The translations under genes were made by a program, and so were the position numbers. A stretch of DNA of 64,000 bases from Strigops habroptila (taxonomy: Eukaryota > Chordata > Aves > Psittaciformes > Psittacidae), in the NCBI RefSeq assembly GCF_004027225.2, contig NC_046358.1, positions 61,019,528 to 61,083,527 on the forward strand, written 5' to 3'. A model generated the notes under the pieces. It did not search any database, was not told where the DNA came from, and worked only from the letters and a program-made list of their open reading frames with translations. This document shows positions 24,317 through 36,006 of this stretch, one piece after another; within the stretch, counting starts at the first letter, position 1, and each line of letters opens with the position of its first letter.

Positions 24317-26346
24317 TCACCTCACACCATGTCTTGTTTTATCCGTGCAGTTTAAATTACCATTCAAACTTAGTATCTTAAGCTACAGAACAGGCAGTAT
24401 TGAGCTAGTCTTTGTCCTATCAAGAAACTGGCTTGCCAGTCTTGGCTTGCTGATCTGGTTTGCTAGTGTTGCATTAGTGATATACATTAGTGTCTTCCTA
24501 CTGCCCTGAGGACTCATTTTTCAAATCGGCATTGCTTCTATTGCAAAAACAATTATGCTCAATCTTAAAGGTGAGAGCAAGAAAGAAGGAAAGAGTGTGT
24601 GGAGGTCAGAAGGTTCTGGCTGGATGCTCTCTCTAAATAGTCATTCTTCTCAGCTTGGACCCATGGCATGAGTTTGAAGTAGCCCTGATGGCAGGAGGGC
24701 CATGGAGTCCAGCCAGGTTTACAGCTGTGGCAGAGGAGGCTTTGCCCTTAGGAAATGGCAGTGCTTGGGGTTTGCATCTGCGGTGGGGTGGACGCTCACT
24801 GGAGTTAGATGCAAGTACTTCAGTTCTTGAGAAGACATTTGAAACTCTTATTCAGTAATAAATAAGTAACAATACACCCCATTTTTCCATCTCTTTTCAG
24901 AAACATAGGGAAATAAGTTATTTTCACATACATTTTTCATGGAATTTGCCATAGCTATCTGTCAATTGACAGATAAACTTTTAGGTTAGTAAAGCCAGCA
25001 GAACAAGAGATGCCTGTTTAACCTGTTTAATGTTTTCTTAGTGATAACAGAGGAGACCTGGCATATTAGTTTCCTTGAAGAATAGGCAAGTATCTACAGA
25101 CTTACAAGATCAAAGACAACAGCAATGCTTTCAGTTATGCTAGGTATGATACATGGGAGCATATTCTTCCATAATTATTGGCAGCTTGTCTCGATCTCTG
25201 TCACCTTCACAGGGTCTCTGCACCAGGCAAGAGCCTGGGTGCTTAATTCTAGATGTCATTAAGGGTACTAGTTCTTCAGGGTGGTTTGAAGAAGGCAATT
25301 CCAGATCCCGGTGAAGTAGCCTCAATTACTGGCTGTTAAATTGGTTATTGGCTGCTGTATAAAAACCACTTTTTGAAGAAGTTTTGTTTCACTAGGGAAA
25401 AAGAGTAAGTAAAAGAAAACCATAATGAGAACAAGGCAGTTTGTAATGGTCACATAGGCTGTGTCAGGCTGTAGCAGGACTGAACCAGCTGCAGGCTGTT
25501 ACATCCTTGCTAGGATTTTGCCTTCTGCTAGCTGTGACTGCAAACATGCTTTGTCCTAGTGAAGGGGTGCCTCCATTCTGCTCTGAATTAGGGAGGAATG
25601 ACAAGAGTTTGTCATCACAAAGCAAGTAATACTGAGGAGCCCAACTCCTGGTATAGGTGCTTTGAGAGTGTCCAGAGGTGCAGCTGTCTCAAGAAGGGTC
25701 TTATTAAAATACTGAGCTCTTCAACCTAAATGTACCTTAGGTTTCTGCCTTTGGAAGAGAAAAAGTGTTGTGCTGACCATGCATAAGAAAACCAATCTTG
25801 TTGCTAACAGATACATCATAATGTAGGAGATATGTGTTCAGCTGAGTCACTTGCAGCCAGAGAGAAGTGACAGTTCTAGAAAGTAATAAGCTGTCATGTA
25901 GTGTTTCTTAAATGCATAGATTTTCTGAAACCCTGTTCAGGGGGTCAACAGCAGAGCAGGTGCAATTGTCTGTGGTATCACAGAGACCTCAAGAGTCAGC
26001 TCTGCATTTCCCTTGATTTTTCATTCCCCTGAAGTGGTAAACTTCCTTGAGAATTTCCTCCCAGAGCAAAGAAGCTTTCATTATAGGCTGGGGAAAAGAA
26101 CTGACTGTTCAATTTGGAAATTATCTTGTGATTGTTTTTTATTGCACCTGTTTATTTTTATTTCGTGTTGTTCCTTGAGAAACCAGTCTGTGTATTATTA
26201 CTACCATTTGTTAGCCAATACTATTTTAATTGTTGTTTTCATTTTTGTCCTGTTGGTGGCCAAACTTGCTAAGTACAATTCAGTCACGAGAAAGGCCAGT
26301 CAAATCAGACTGATAAAATCTATGCCATTCACATTTCTCATGTGCC
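24317..26346. other. Gene-free unique sequence
   Basis: No gene or transposon was recognised. It contains the perfect 20-bp palindrome at 24956-24975 and a small 9-bp duplication (CTGTTTAAC/CTGTTTAAT) near 25014-25032. The open frame entering the CR1 relic downstream (from 26013) has no domain. Confidence 0.55.
24956..24975. repeat. Perfect 20-bp palindrome with two TGACAG half-sites
   Basis: TATCTGTCAA is followed directly by its exact reverse complement. The centre reads CTGTCAATTGACAG, which is two inverted TGACAG (MEIS/PREP/TGIF-type) half-sites around CAATTG. The symmetry and the recognised half-sites suggest a possible dimeric binding site, but occupancy is unknown. Confidence 0.85.
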
Positions 26347-26712
26347 CTCATCTTGAATCTTGTATTTGCTTTATTGCTGTGTTTCAAAGGAATGGAAATA
26401 GGAAAGGTACAGGGAAAGATAACAGGGAGAGAGTAAATAATCTAGACCCTTCAGAGGATCCACTAAGGGGAAAAAGACAGACGTGCACAATAATGAGTGT
26501 CATAGAGAAAGTGATTAGGGAGTGACTAATGCATTATTTCTGACAATACAGGACCTAAGGGGGTTCCAATATTATCACACAGGGAATTTAAAGCAAACTT
26601 TTGTCACGCAGGGCATAATTATTTTGTGGAACTCATTCCACAGGATGTTATGAGTTCAAAAAAATAAGATATATTACTGATGATAAGTCCATGGGGGACT
26701 ATTAACATGATG
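26347..26712 (+). mobile_element. CR1 LINE relic, ancient, sense 3' region
   Basis: Landmarks in order are CTCATCTTGAATCTTGTAT, AATGGAAATAGGAAAGGTAC, GTCATAGAGAAAGTGATTAG, TTAAAGCAAACTTTTGTCAC, TTTTGTGGAACTCATTCCAC and AAGTCCATGGGGGACTATTA. These follow the 3' end of an old amniote CR1 as I remember it ('catcttgaata..', 'tgtggaactcgttgcc', 'ttcatggaggac'). It is clearly older than the copy at 24.0-24.3 kb. The longest open frame in the window (26013-26525) ends inside it and is therefore discounted. Confidence 0.72.
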
Positions 26713-28382
26713 GTACCGTGGCAAGCTCTAGTTCAGAAAGTCCTTTAAGCAGCTGATTGCTGGAAGCTGACAGAGTATGCACAGGGATTTCTGGTTTGCC
26801 CTGTTTCTTATTCATGTCCTCTAAGAACCTCTTGCTAATAGCCCAAAGACAGGATATGGGCCAAAGATGGGTTTTGGTCTGACCTGCAGGGATGTGTTCG
26901 TGTACATAGCTAGCTCTCCAAAAGAGCAACACAGAGGACAGCAGAGGAGACATAGGATCATAGAGTATGCTCACTAAATGAATGATGTGTCCTGGTGATC
27001 TTTTTTAATAGCCAGAAAATGAGAAGGTAAATCCCCTACAGCTTCAGCTGTGGGACTTCGGGATATTTAGTAGCATCCTTCCTACACACAGAGCCAGTTT
27101 TTCTAACAGAGAAAATCAGGGTGTACAGAGGAAGGTGCACAGCATCTGCCTGTGCAGCTGAATTACAGCAGGAGTACCCAGGGGAGGATGCAGGACATAC
27201 TGCAGAGCATAAAAGCTTGGTAGGATAGACCCAGCCTGTTCTGAGATGCTGAAGGTGAACAAGGCTACATAAACAAAATACTGCAAGATCTCCCGGAGTA
27301 GGACCTTAGAGTCACCAATGACAGTGTGTGTGCTCTTACCCTTTGGTAAATATGAAGTATTTCCCCTTTAGTCATGAACATGGATTCAGGAAGGGTGGTT
27401 TATGGGGAAGTAATGAGCATGGAAAAGAAAATCTGTACAGAGTTTTGTTATGAACAGATGGTAGAAACGCCTAAAGACTACGTTAAAGCTTCGCTAGCTT
27501 GGTTACACTGAGAAATACGGAGAAAGAGCATGCTTTTGACATGTAGGACATGGTTTGATAATAAGGCCAAGGCAAAATTACAGAGCAAGTTCTGTGTGAT
27601 GTGGTGGAATAGAAGACAGGAAGTAAGTTAGGAGAGGGCAGTGGAGGGATTCAGAAGGTATTAATGATAACGTCAGGTACAACTGGCTGCCTGCTGTATA
27701 GACTGGATAAGACAATAGGAGTAAGAATTTATTAAAACACAAGGAGTGATGAAGGCAGACTATATATATTCATGTCTGGGACTGAGAGATGAAGGGCAAA
27801 GCTTGGGGTATCAATGAAGATGGCAAAGTAAAGCTTTATAAGGCTTCAAGAATACTTTCAATCCCTGCCCCAGTGGTAAAAGGGTGTCTGGGCAGGACTA
27901 CTCAGAAAGTAGTGAAAGGCATATGAACATCCCTGTGTGTCCTGAGGTGAGGGAAATTGTGTTTTCTTTTGGGAAGGCAGCTTTGTGAGGTCAACAGCAA
28001 GTGAATAGGAAGTTCATAAATGCCCCCAAAACACCAGACCTTGGAAAGACCTGATTCAGTGTCACTCAAGAAGAGGACAGTGTTTCTCGTCTGTTCTTCC
28101 CCTACTGTTAGTATGGAGGGGAATACAGTTGTCTGCCTTGGTTCCATCTAGAGACACAGACTTTCATCTCTGTTCAGATACTTAACAACATAACATAAAT
28201 TCATCTCTTGCTCATAATCTAAATTCAGTAGACACAGATAACACATCCCAGGTGGGCCCAAGTATCAGGTGCAGGAGACTTCTGGAATTCTTTCGCTTTG
28301 GCAGCAATCAATGAGTAAAATGTGGTTTGTCTTTTTCTTTTGTGTTTTTCTTTGTCTTTTTGTCATTAGGTTGTCTTTAAGT
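26713..28382. other. Gene-free unique sequence
   Basis: No gene or transposon was recognised. A short TA run lies near 27764-27771. A pyrimidine-rich stretch (about 28326-28360) lies directly before the next CR1. Confidence 0.55.
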
Positions 28383-28989
28383 AGAATCATAGAATGGTTT
28401 GGTTTGGAAGGGACGAGTTCATCCAGTTCCAACCCCCTACCACGGGCAGGGACACCTTCTACTAGACCAGATTGCTCCAAGCCACGTCCAACCTGCTCTT
28501 GAACGCTGCCAGGGATGGGGCAGCCACAGCTTCTCTGGGCAACCTGTGCCAGCGCCTCACCACTCTCACGGTAAAGAACTTCCTTGTATCTTAGGAATGT
28601 AAGGAATATTCTGAATATCTAAGGAATATCTAAGGAATAGAAGGAATATCCTAAACTTCCCCTGTTTAAGTTTAAGCTTATTACCCCTTGTCCTACCACT
28701 ACAGTCCCTAATGAAGAGTCCCTCTCCAGCGTTCTTGTAGGCCACCTTCCGACATGGGAAGGCTGCTATGAGGTCTCCATGCAGCCTTCTCTTCTCCAGG
28801 CTGAACAGCCCCAACTTTCTCAGCCTGTCTTCATACGGGAGGTGCTCCAGCCCCTTATCATCCTCGTGGCCCTCCTCTGGACTTGCTCCAACAGCTCCAT
28901 GTCCTTCTTATGTTGGGGACACCAGAACGGTACACAGCACTCCAAGCGGAGTCTCACGAGAGCAGAGTAAAGGGGCAGGATCACCTCAT
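28383..28989 (-). mobile_element. CR1 LINE, antisense, about 600 bp, 5'-truncated
   Basis: Read in + direction, it starts with AGAATCATAGAATGG, the reverse complement of the CR1 3' terminal repeat. Then come GGAAGGGACG, CAGGGACACCTTCTACTAGA, TGCCAGGGATGGGGCAGCCA, AGGTCTCCATGCAGCC and ACAGCACTCCAAG. On the minus strand the C-terminal end of the LINE reverse-transcriptase protein is still readable as LFSLEKRRLHGDLIAAF (about 28808-28758). This is the longest copy in the window. It carries a local tandem expansion at 28601-28652. Confidence 0.95.
28601..28652. repeat. AAGGAATATCT-type tandem repeat inside CR1
   Basis: About five imperfect units beginning AAGGAAT (for example AAGGAATATCT, AAGGAATAG, AAGGAATATCC) lie where ordinary CR1 copies, as I remember them, have a single short AT-rich stretch. 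It is probably a slippage expansion after insertion. Confidence 0.75.
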
Positions 28990-29412
28990 TCAAGATAATT
29001 GTTCAGATCAAGACAGGATCAAGCCAAAGTGTCACTGAAATTGGCTCATCTTTGGAATATGCTTCAATTTCAGTGAATTTTCTGGGGAGCAATAAAAATT
29101 TCTGTTGGAAACATTTTGACCCAGTGTCCATGTGGTTTACTAGTGTTCAGGTTTCACATCTATTTCTCAGGGCTGAATAATATCCTATGAGCCAGGGCTG
29201 GCTGTACCCATGTCACAACTCTTTTGCTTGCACTTACTTGTCTCCTTCTTCCTTTTCAGGCACATGGAAGAGCCATGGCTTGTGGGGCAAATGGTTTTGA
29301 CATGGTCCCCCCTTGCCACACATACATACACCAGGAGGGTTTATTTCATTCTTCTCTACTACATGAACCAGAGATAATCCACATGCTCTTATCCCCACAC
29401 CTTTCTGATAAA

Positions 29413-29438
29413 TTTAAATATCTAATAAGATATTTAAA
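29413..29438. repeat. 11-bp perfect hairpin
   Basis: TTTAAATATCT (29413-29423), loop AATA, then AGATATTTAAA (29428-29438). All 11 pairs are perfect and almost all are A-T. Confidence 0.85.
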
Positions 29439-32400
29439 AATGGAAAAAAGGAATCTTTATTTTGAGATACTAGAATTCTTGTGACATGGATTTGAAGCAG
29501 TTTATGATCAAACGGTATTTTTTAATTTGTCTTGATTCATGTGAAAGTAATTTGAATCCACATTAGTATTCTGTGAACTCATCATTAACACTTTTCAACT
29601 GATTTAGTAAACATATACTGCTTCCAAAATAAATAGAAACAGGAAAGGAGCACAGTTAGTGCAGCTGAGGCATGAAAACATACACATTAACATGCAAGGC
29701 GAAACTCCACTGTTGAAATGGGGTGGCACATCAAAGTTGTTTTCTAGACATGTTTTTGCATCTCCAGAGGATGCTTAGAAACAATAGACTGAATATCCTA
29801 AAATACATCTTTTAATAATGCTGCTTCATGCTTCACTACAAAATGGTGTACTGACTGCAATCAATGAATTGGCTCCTCTAAAAATATTGGGCAGTCAAGA
29901 AGACATGACATGGGGCAGCTAAAGTGCACATCCTCCAAGGGGTTCAGCTGTGTGATAGTCAGTGAGACATTTACACAGGCCTGTTTGGCATATAAGGCTT
30001 CTCTCTGCACCCCAGATGAAACCAAGGCCAGCTCTCCTATGTCCAAACCAATAAGCCTTCAACAAAGCTTGAGCCTCCAGTATGGGCTGATGCAGCTCTG
30101 CCATGTTCAGATCAGTGTTGGTCCTTGTCCTGCAGCTGTGGCAAGAAGGCAGAGGGGCTCTGGTCTACTTTTTCTGGAAAATGCATAAAACCCAACAGAC
30201 TGAGTATGGAGCAGTGTTAAAGCAAGCCAGTAGGTATGCCCTGGAGTGTTTTAGGCTGTTTACATGGCAATAGGGATCCTTTCCTGAAGGCAGAAACAGA
30301 GACATTTTTTTTGAAAGAAACCCCCAGCAGTTATCCTTCCAAAACATGGCCAGGGCAGTGTTGGTGCCCTCTCTAGCATAACAGGACAATTATCTGGGGC
30401 CTCCAAATACATCATTGTCTGAAGGTATTTAACTCTGCACCCCCTTCCTCCCACAGAAGTACTCTGGCCTCTAGTTAGAGACTATTGGGTTATAGGGAAG
30501 GAAACTTTCTTTTGAGCTTCTCCACTTGTATGAAACTAAAAGGATTAATTGGACTAAAGTAACAGAGCAAGTGCACGCCACACTGTTCACTTACATGGCT
30601 GAGGCACTTCCCTGAGAGAGGGAAATCCTGACATTTGTTCCTGTTCTGTCACCTGTAGCTGTGTTTCAGTTTAAACAGAAGTAAGGACCCCTGGAAAATG
30701 GCCTTTTTCCTCAGAAGTTGGTGTGCTACCTACTAGTTCTTGTGTGAAAGGATGAAGGAACCCTCCACCTCTTCCTCGAGAGAAAGGTAAGTGCTCTTTG
30801 TAAGGGATTTGTCAAGTTAGCTCACTTAACTGTGTTCCACATGGGAGCTACTTAGAAGAATATAAAATGTTATGATCCTCAGCGCCGAGGCATGAAAAAA
30901 TGCTACGTTTCAGCCCTGCTAACAGTATGAGGCTTTTGAGTGTTCCCAAAATCAGAAGCACATAAAAAACTAACAGACTATAAATGCCTCTTTGCTTGGC
31001 TGACCAGGAGCTCAGAGGCTCAACACTGAAACCGTCTCTGTTTCTTTCAAGGCTTGGTCTAGGTGCTTTCTATAGACTTAAATCTAAGAGACTTGCTAAA
31101 TGGCATCTAATACTTCAGATAAAGCTCCTATCCTCCTGCCTCTGTGCAAAATTCAACCTCTATCAGTTTTGAGAGAGGATTGTTTATTGCTGGAGAGGAA
31201 TTTGTTAAGCATTAACTTGGACAATGTGGCCAGTGTCTCTCTCTGAAAGCTCCACAAAGCTCTGTGAAAGCTGTAGGGGTTTTTGGTGCAATGTAGCTGT
31301 CTGACAACTCACTTTGTGTGCAAGGCCATGCAAAAGGGAGAAGGACATCATACTTGTATTTCTAAGACTTTTGGAGTCATCCCTGTGCTGCTAAAATTGA
31401 CACTGGTTTAGGTGTTTCAGGTTGGATGCTGACAGCTCAGCATCCTGGCACAGCTCAGGAAAGGAAGTGCAAAGGCGACAGCTTCCTTTACTAGCTGGCA
31501 GGGGCAAGTTCAGTCTGCCTGCAGACCCAACTGCACCAAGACAGCCAGCCTCTCCTTGTCTTTAGATTCATTACTTGAAAGGTACTGAGAAGGTTTTAAT
31601 TCAGCCTGATGCTTCATGCTGGGACAATGCTTCAGCCTAGAATCTACTTCTGCTTAGACTATTTCGCTGTGATATAAAAGTTCTCATAGAAATCTGGTAA
31701 ACCTCTGCAGTGCCCCACTTTGGTTTGTGCTCTCGATCAAATCTCTCAGGGTTGACCTTGCCATAGGAAGGTATATTCCAAATTTTTCCTTTTTGCTCTG
31801 GTGCATCAGCGCTAATGGATTATTCCCTTCCTGGAGAAACCAAGCACCTTATTTTGAAATTTTAAATTCTGATTCTGTGTTAAGGCAAAGATTTTTGCAA
31901 ATACTGCAAACTCTATTGCTGACTGGCAGCTATGTCTCAGCTGCACATATGGAAAGATGGAAATTTTTTGTGAAGAGGCATAAAGTGCTTCCTGAAGCAG
32001 AGATTTGAATCCACATCAAACGAAATGTGTGCAGGTGTCTTTCTTTTTTGCATTACATTATAGAAAACAGTTCATTGTAGATTATAAATAGTAATGATCT
32101 GGACCACACTCTTGTGTATTCAGTTCTAATTAGAAATGCACTGAGCTACCAAAAATGATACACCCAAGCCAGCTTCCTTAGGACTGCAGCTATCTTCTAC
32201 ATATAAATACACCTTTAACCAACAGGATATAAAAAGAGCAATGATGACATCCAGAGGACAGATAGTTTAATCATAACTACTGTAGGTATCCTCAGCAAAT
32301 TTCCTGGGCATATATCCCTCACCTACTTTTTCTGTTTAAAGTCTGTTCTATTAAATCAGTTATTGACAGCCTGCTGAGTTCCTCTAATTCTTAGTTTTTT

Positions 32401-35400
32401 AGGAAACTGACCTTGTAAAGTGGAGTGGTTTTCAGTGCAAAAATTAATTGTACATGGTAAACTTGTATTAGTTTCATCCTTTCTATGTGCACTATCGTTC
32501 TATGTTATCAGTGAATACAGCTGAAAAGTGAAGCACTCTTGTAAGCTATTGGTAAACTTCAGGTTAATAGCTATCTGGCTTACTTCACCTGTAAGTGCAC
32601 CTACTGTGGAACCTCTCCCTCTATGTAGAGTTTTATCTAATCTGTCTTAGTAACCTTCCATACTCTGGTTTGGCAGTTATTTTTGGTTTTGATTTTGTTT
32701 GCAACTGCAAGAATATTGGCCAGGTGCACCATATGTAGAAGCCACTACAGAGAAAAGCCTTTGAATTCAACAGAAATATCTACGGACAGATATCAATTTT
32801 ATTGACAAATTTGAAAGAGATACATTACCAATGTTAGTCTGGTAAGCTCAGCTCCACAATTAGAATTTAATTGAAGCATGTTACCTATAATAGGTTCAGA
32901 TATTTGTGTTCTTCAGCATTTTATGAATTCAGAAACAGATGGGCTATGACCAGGAAGCAGTGGAGAACAGACTGGCGTAAAGCAGGTTGGCTCTCTGACA
33001 AATGCAGGTACAGCTGTGGTATGTATTTTATTCAGCATGCCCACCTACTGTATCAGCAGCCTGCCCTACCAGCAATTCAACTATAACTGACTTAATGAAG
33101 AGTAGAAGTAAGCATGAATCCAGACTTTCCATGGATCATAATATTTGAGAACCCAGAAGAATAAACATGATGGAAATCATGCCAAGTAAGTTTTTTCTCC
33201 ATCTTTACATGCAAGAGATAACAAAAGCATTAGCATTTTAAAGGGGAAACAAAAAAACCCCACAAAATGTAATCTAATTATGGTATATTAAGATATTCGC
33301 CTTTTGGTCGTTGTTAATTGGTTTTTAAAACTGAAGAAAGAAAACCTTAGCAAGTAGTAGCTTATGGCTTAAATCACCATAATTATGCCAAGGAACATGA
33401 TGAAATGCTGGCTAAGAGTGCTTGTTAGTAAAAGAAGAGAGATTATATGAGTGACAGAGGGGCCAGTTATTGAAGGCTTCATGCAAGAAGTGTACAAAGA
33501 GTATTTTTGCTCCCATTTGTGCCAGTCTCAGCATCTTTGCAAGTCCCATGTGAAAGATCTGGTGGAAAAGAATCCTTAATCTGAACATTCCTTAGTAGGA
33601 AACATGGTATTTGCTATTTTGTGCATTTAAAAGAGGTGCCTCTCTTTGTCTTTTGGCACTCCTTATTCATCTGTTTGAATAATCTTACGTTTAGGTATAT
33701 TAGACCTTCTTATCTCTATTTCTGTATCTATCTAACAGCATATATTGTAACCTTCAGTAACCTACAGTAACCCACAAAGTGAATTTGGAAAAACAACAAC
33801 CCATAATTATTTTATATATGGTGATTGTCTGACTTGAAATATTGAAGTAATTATCAAGTTAAATTCCTATGATCCCTACAATTTCTATGAAACCTGAAGA
33901 TGTCAGTACTTGAGTTCTGGCATATCTCTTAAAGTAAAATTATACCACCTCAACCTAAGGTCATAATTAAAGATGTAGCAAAGCTAAGTGAAAAATGATG
34001 ATATGATTTGAATGAAAAGCAGAATAATCTCCATAATTGTAGAGGGTGCAAAATTAAACTAACTGGCCACAAATTCCACCTTTCAGGAGCCACTTACTGC
34101 AATTCACAGGTGAACTAGACTCTTGTTGATGCAGCTGGATGAACGCAAAGGGGAAGCCTGGGGTGTGGATCCAGGAAAGAGCCCGAGAGACCACTTCCAT
34201 TGAAAGGTGAATAGCTTCTTCCAGAGTGCAGCAAGGACTTGGGAAAAACCTAAATGAGACGTACCCTTTCCAAGTGTAGCTCTATTGTGACTTCTGCTTG
34301 GGAGAAGAAGTACTGCTTTGGTCTCCAAAGTGAGATGGTGGGACATGTTTGCATAAATTAATTTGTATCTGGATTCCTCAGAAAAACTTTAAACCACAAC
34401 TAAATAGTATTTTAGGAGTTCTGATGAGCAGCAGAATATGCAGCCAAATCTATATGTGTATATGTACCTATGTGTACATACATGCATCTGTGTGTAAAAA
34501 TGTATGTGGACTGGTGCTTACATTTGAAAATAAGTGCTGGAAGACTGGTGTGATTTGAATGAACCTTCCACAGCCCTATTTTAAGGCTTCTTCCTTTGCT
34601 GTGATGCAGGTGCTGTAGCAGTGGAAGTCAGCAAGATTCAAATGACAAAGGCATGACTGGGAATGCCACTTCAGGACAGTAAAGCAAAGAGCTGCTGTTC
34701 AGGAATTCAGTTCCACAGTGTAATTGTGCTAGCTGAGCTGTACGTGCCACGCATCTTGCTCACATCTTGGACTCTTGAAGATTTTCTTTTCTCTCATTCT
34801 CTTGTCCAAGTTTCACATTTAACCTTTGAGGCAGTTTGAATATATCTCTTCACAAATAGTAGTCCAGTAGCACTAACCTCAGGCAACTCTTTAGTGTTTT
34901 TGACTCCCTTCTCACACTGTTCCTCCCCAGGCTTCTGCTGGTCATTCTCATTTCTCTCCTGATGATTTTGTCACTTCTCTTCAATGTAAAACCCAGGGGA
35001 TCTCTGTACACAGTACACTGTGACTGTATTTGTGATGTTGGGGCCTCTGCCTGATGCTACACTTCGCTTCATTTACCTTTCTCATTTCATTGCTTTCCCG
35101 ATGTTCCAGTACTGCTGCCTGCCCCCCCTCCGTTACTACTATAGAGCTGACATACTGTCCATCAGATCCTGTCCCCTCCAGCCTTCACCAAAATATGCTA
35201 CCTTTCATGTTGGTGACTCCCTCAAATATACTAAATCTTCTGTGTCCTCTAGAATTTTTTCCATTTGGTTTTATATGTCCTCTAGCTGTTCTGATGCTGA
35301 AAAAAACACCTCTGGACCTACCAATCCTTCACAAGCTTTTTAAAACCATTCTCTGGTATTTCTTCTGTCAGCATTTTTACAGCATTTCAAGACTAGTTGG

Positions 35401-35974
35401 TGTCACAAAAGGGAAGAATATTTCACGGTGAGGGTAAAATACTACAGTCAGTTCCAGACAGCCTTAGTTCTGAAAAGTCGCTTATGTGAAGTGTGGCATT
35501 GGATGAAGGGATTAAGTGATGGCTCTTTGAGATTTGCCCAGACACAAAGATGTACCTAATCTGCAGATCAACTTTTTTTCAGATGACAGGAAAAAAGTAA
35601 GCTTTAGGTCTGGAAAAGAAAAATAAAATTGGGTGTAGTCCTGTCAGCTCCTCAGGTACAGAAATGTTCCCACCCAAAGCCTGCTAGAATGGACCCCAGT
35701 CCAGACCACCAGTATCTTTGCTGCTGAGGTGGTGAAGGAGGAGTGCTCTGTACACTGGCACCCACTTGTGTTGGCGAAATATTCTTTTGCTAATGGAAAT
35801 ATTGGAATGTGATCTCCTGCATGTAATGCGCTCCTATGAATGCTGGATAAACCCCAGAGGAGTTTCAACTTTGTCTGCCAGGCAGTCCCACAGCCAGTCA
35901 CACTGAATATCTGCAGTGTTTAAAGTAAAATTGTTCCTGAAAAAAAGTTCAATAAAATTATTCAGGAAAGCTGC

Positions 35975-36006
35975 TTATGCTTAGTGCTAAAGGGCACTAA
36001 GCATAA
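35975..36006. repeat. 13-bp perfect hairpin
   Basis: TTATGCTTAGTGC (35975-35987) is followed by a 6-nt loop and GCACTAAGCATAA (35994-36006), with every base paired. The stem is too short for a microRNA precursor. No terminator role applies in a eukaryote. Confidence 0.9.

Noticed and set aside
26013..26525. Longest open frame, 170 codons, as a possible gene
   Set aside because: Its 3' third lies in an ancient CR1 relic, it is AT-rich with Phe/Ile/Leu runs, and it shows no domain or plausible gene context.
34440..34510. TG/TATG-rich stretch as a microsatellite
   Set aside because: Units are too irregular to define a repeat. At most it is a decayed one.
35054..35431. 125-codon Ser/Pro/Leu-rich frame
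   Set aside because: It comes from a pyrimidine-rich stretch. The composition mimics a membrane protein, but no motif is present.
35975..36006. Hairpin as a microRNA precursor
   Set aside because: The stem is only 13 bp with a 6-nt loop, far short of a precursor, and flanking bases do not extend the pairing.
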